A stretch of DNA of 64,000 bases from Utricularia gibba (lineage: Eukaryota > Streptophyta > Magnoliopsida > Lamiales > Lentibulariaceae): positions 62,001-126,000 of the forward strand of contig NEEC01000041.1 of the NCBI GenBank assembly GCA_002189035.1. Reading direction: 5' to 3'. The position numbers were made by a program, and so were the translations under genes. This document shows positions 61,627 to 64,000 of the stretch, piece after piece. The notes under the pieces were generated by a model. It was not told where the DNA came from. It made no database searches and saw only the letters and a program-made list of their open reading frames with translations. Position 1 is the stretch's first letter. Every line of letters begins with the position of its first letter.

Positions 61627-64000
61627 GGATATCTTGCAAATGGTGATCATGTTGCACATAGCATACCGTTTCGAAGCTCGTTCCGAGCCGGTGTGTTGCA
61701 GGAGGCACAAATGCTCGAAAGATTGCCTTATATTAGCCTTAGATGTGCAACGAAGTGGCCACCACGTTCGCGACGATGCGACTCGGGACACCGACTCGAT
61801 GCCGGCATGCAAGACATATGTATTTCATGACGATCGAGATGATCATTTAAGATGCCATGGGTGTGTCCCTAGCCACAACCTCATGGTGGCCTCGTGCACT
61901 CTTCGGTATCGAGTGGATATCTTGCAAATGATGAGTCATGTTGCACATAGCATACCGTTTCGAAGCTCGTTCCGAGCACATGCTCGATTGCCTTATATTA
62001 GCCTTCAGATGTGCAACGAAGTGGCCACCACGTTCGCGACGATGCGACTCGGGACACCGACTCGATGCGAATGTGATTTTTGCAAGACATGTGTCCCCCA
62101 TGGGAGCGACTCTTCGGTATCGAGTGGATATCTTGCAAACGTTGCACATAGCATACCGGAAGCTCAGCAGAACACATGATTGCCTTATATTAGCCGATGT
62201 GTGGCGTTCGCGACGATGCGACTCGGGACACCCGACTCGATGCGAATGTGATTTTCGGCATGCAAGACATATGTATTTCATGGGACGATGTGAATTTTGG
62301 ATTTCGAGATGATCATTTAAGATGCCATGGGTGTCCCTAGCCACAACCTCATGGTGGCCTCGTGCACTCTTCGGTATCGAGTGGATATCTTGCAAATGGT
62401 GATGAGTCATGTTGCACATAGCATACCGTTTCGAAGCTCGTTCCGAGCCGGTCTCTTTCGTGTTGAGAACTTGTTCGTCCGAGGAGGCACAAATGCTCGA
62501 AAGATTGCCTTATATTAGCCTTAATGTGCAACGAAGTGGCCACCACGTTCGCGACGATGCGACTTCGATGCCATGCAAGACATATGGGGACGACTTGACA
62601 AGCCATGGTGACTCATCCAACACGATAAGAGTTCGTCGTTCCGAGCAACGAAGTGGCTTCGCGACGATTTCGATGCGAATGTGATTTTCATGGGGTGTGA
62701 AATTTGGATTTCGAGATGATCATTTAAGATGCCATGGGTGTGTCCCTAGCCACAACCTCATGGTGGCCTCGTGCACTCTTCGGTATCGAGTGGATATCTT
62801 GCAAATCATGTTGCACATAGCATACCGTTTCGAAGCTCGTTCCGAGCCGGTCTTCTTTCGTGTTGAGAACTTGTTCGTCCGAGGAGGCACAAATGCTCGA
62901 AAGATTGCCTTATATTAGCCTTCAGATGTGCAACGAAGTGGCCACCACGTTCGCGACGATGCGACTCGGGACACCCGACTCGATGCGAATGTGATTTTCG
63001 GCATGCAAGACATATGTATTTCATGGGACGATGTGAATATTTCGAGATGATCATTTAAGATGCCATGGGTGTGTCCCTAGCCACAACCTCATGGTGGCCT
63101 CGTGCACTCTTCGGTATCGAGTGGATATCTTGCAAATGGTGATGAGTCATGTTGCACATAGCATACCGTTTCGAAGCTCGTTCCGATCTTTCGTGTTGAG
63201 AACTTGTTCGTCCGAGGAGGCACAAATGCTCGAAAGATTGCCTTATATTAGCCTTGTGTGCAACGAAGTGGCCACCACGTTCGCGAATGCGACTCGTCGA
63301 TGCCTTGGTCTTCTTTCGGGTGTGTGCCAGAAACACATGTCACGCATACCGTTTCGAAGCTCGTTCCGAGCAGAACTTGTTCGTCCGATGCTCGATTGCC
63401 TTATATTAGCCTTAGATGTGCAACGAAGTGGCCACCACGTTCGCGACGATGCGACTCGGGACACCGACTCGATGCGAATGTGATTTTCATGCAAGACATC
63501 ATGGGACGATGTGCGAGATGATCATTTAAGATGCCATAGCCACAACCTCATGGACTCTTCGGTATCGAGTGGATATCTTGCGATGAGTCATGTTGCGCAT
63601 ACCGTTTCGAAGCTCGTTCCGAGAGAACTTGTTCGTCCGAGGAGGCACAAATGCTCGAAAGATTGCCTTATATTAGCCTTATGTTGGGTGTGCGACTCGT
63701 CGATGCCACAACCATCGATGTGTCCATAAGATGCCATAGCTCATGGACTATCGAGTGGATATCTTGCAAACGGTGATGAGTCATGTTGCACATAGCATAC
63801 CGTTTCGAAGCTCGTTCCGAGCCGGTTTCTTTCGTGAGAACTTGTTCGTCCGAGGAGGCACAAATGCTCGAAAGATTGCCTTATATTAGCCTCCGATGAA
63901 TCGAAGTGCCGAAAGATATGTTATACCTTCCACGATGTCGTTGCCATGCAACCGTCCGATGCCATGTGTGTCCCTAGCTCATGGTGGCCTCGTGCACTCT
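61627..64000 (+). repeat. Eroded satellite units at the right edge
   Basis: Unit marks lie at 61627, 61915, 62126, 62383, 62792, 63123, about 63345, 63571 and 63757. Most spacings are 186-331 bp; 62383-62791 is 409 bp and includes an eroded second unit. Recurrent junctions here are GATGCCGGCATGC (61799), GAGCACATGCTCGATTGCC (61974), GATGCCATGCAAG (62568), GACTCGTCGATGCC (63291 and 63693) and CCGATGCTCGATTGCC (63385). Positions 63890-63970 are scrambled. The array continues past the window end. Confidence 0.92.

Larger units (their letters stand above)
1..64000. repeat. Satellite DNA array, ~346-bp unit, fills the window
   Basis: One tandem repeat family covers every part of the window, with all units head-to-tail on the same strand and no inverted copy seen. 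The phase word GGATATCTTGCAAA, or an eroded form of it, recurs about 190-200 times. Intact spacing is 345-347 bp; eroded units are 150-340 bp and a few are 350-369 bp. No telomere repeat, transposon end, poly-A tract or unique sequence interrupts the array. Long satellites of this kind are known from centromeres and other heterochromatin; assigning this one to a centromere is inference. The family was not recognised. Both ends of the window lie inside the array, so its true length is unknown. Confidence 0.98.

Noticed and set aside
1-64000. Hundreds of open reading frames of 60-190 codons on both strands
   Set aside because: All translate the same satellite words in different frames, the same peptides recur unit after unit on both strands, and the 346-bp unit shifts frame by one base per copy. 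There are no domains or conserved starts, and no codon-level constraint: single-base indels occur freely.
1-64000. CRISPR array
   Set aside because: The repeat unit is ~346 bp with no unique spacers between short repeats, and no cas-like gene is present.
1-64000. Promoter or terminator elements such as TATATTA in every unit
   Set aside because: The AT-rich word is part of the repeat and has no associated gene; calling it regulatory would be unsupported.

Overview
The whole 64 kb window is one head-to-tail satellite DNA array. A single unit of about 346 bp (345-347 bp when intact) recurs from the first base to the last, always in the same orientation. Using the word GGATATCTTGCAAA as a phase mark, I count roughly 190-200 unit boundaries. 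I found no convincing protein-coding gene, RNA gene, transposon, CRISPR array or unique sequence. The many short open frames (60-190 codons) are read-through of the satellite itself. A 346-bp unit shifts the frame by one base per copy, so no frame stays open for long.

An uninterrupted 64 kb satellite of this unit length points to eukaryotic centromeric, pericentromeric or other constitutive heterochromatin. The unit is close to twice a nucleosomal repeat length. By hand count the consensus has about 48% GC and 25 CpG sites, slightly more than base composition predicts. I do not recognise the family and cannot assign a species. A plant or invertebrate is plausible, but the sequence does not decide it.

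Layout: 1-1.9 kb, eroded units; 1.9-4.5 kb, fairly regular; 4.5-7.6 kb, compressed and partly chimeric units; 7.6-12.6 kb, mostly regular with one half-length unit; 12.6-17.6 kb, the most scrambled zone; 17.6-24.6 kb, recognisable units with frequent deletions; 24.6-34.5 kb, the cleanest core, nearly all 339-347 bp; 34.5-41.2 kb, clean units broken by derived or scrambled patches; 41.2-45.2 kb, a second clean block; 45.2-50.3 kb, mixed; 50.3-57.8 kb, clean units with three scrambled patches; 57.8-64 kb, strongly eroded.

The most interesting structure lies inside and between units. (1) The 346-bp unit looks like an ancient dimer: a segment of about 150 bp and one of about 196 bp align in order. 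Many abnormal units are half-length, and several switch between the halves at matching positions. (2) Variation is dominated by small indels packed into particular units, while substitutions are rare; the main exceptions are one CpG/TpG site and one G/T site. (3) Specific deletion junctions recur in units tens of kilobases apart, so damaged units have a shared history or a shared mechanism. (4) Over-long units carry short insertions that copy words from elsewhere in the unit. An assembly or consensus artefact must be excluded for points 2-4.
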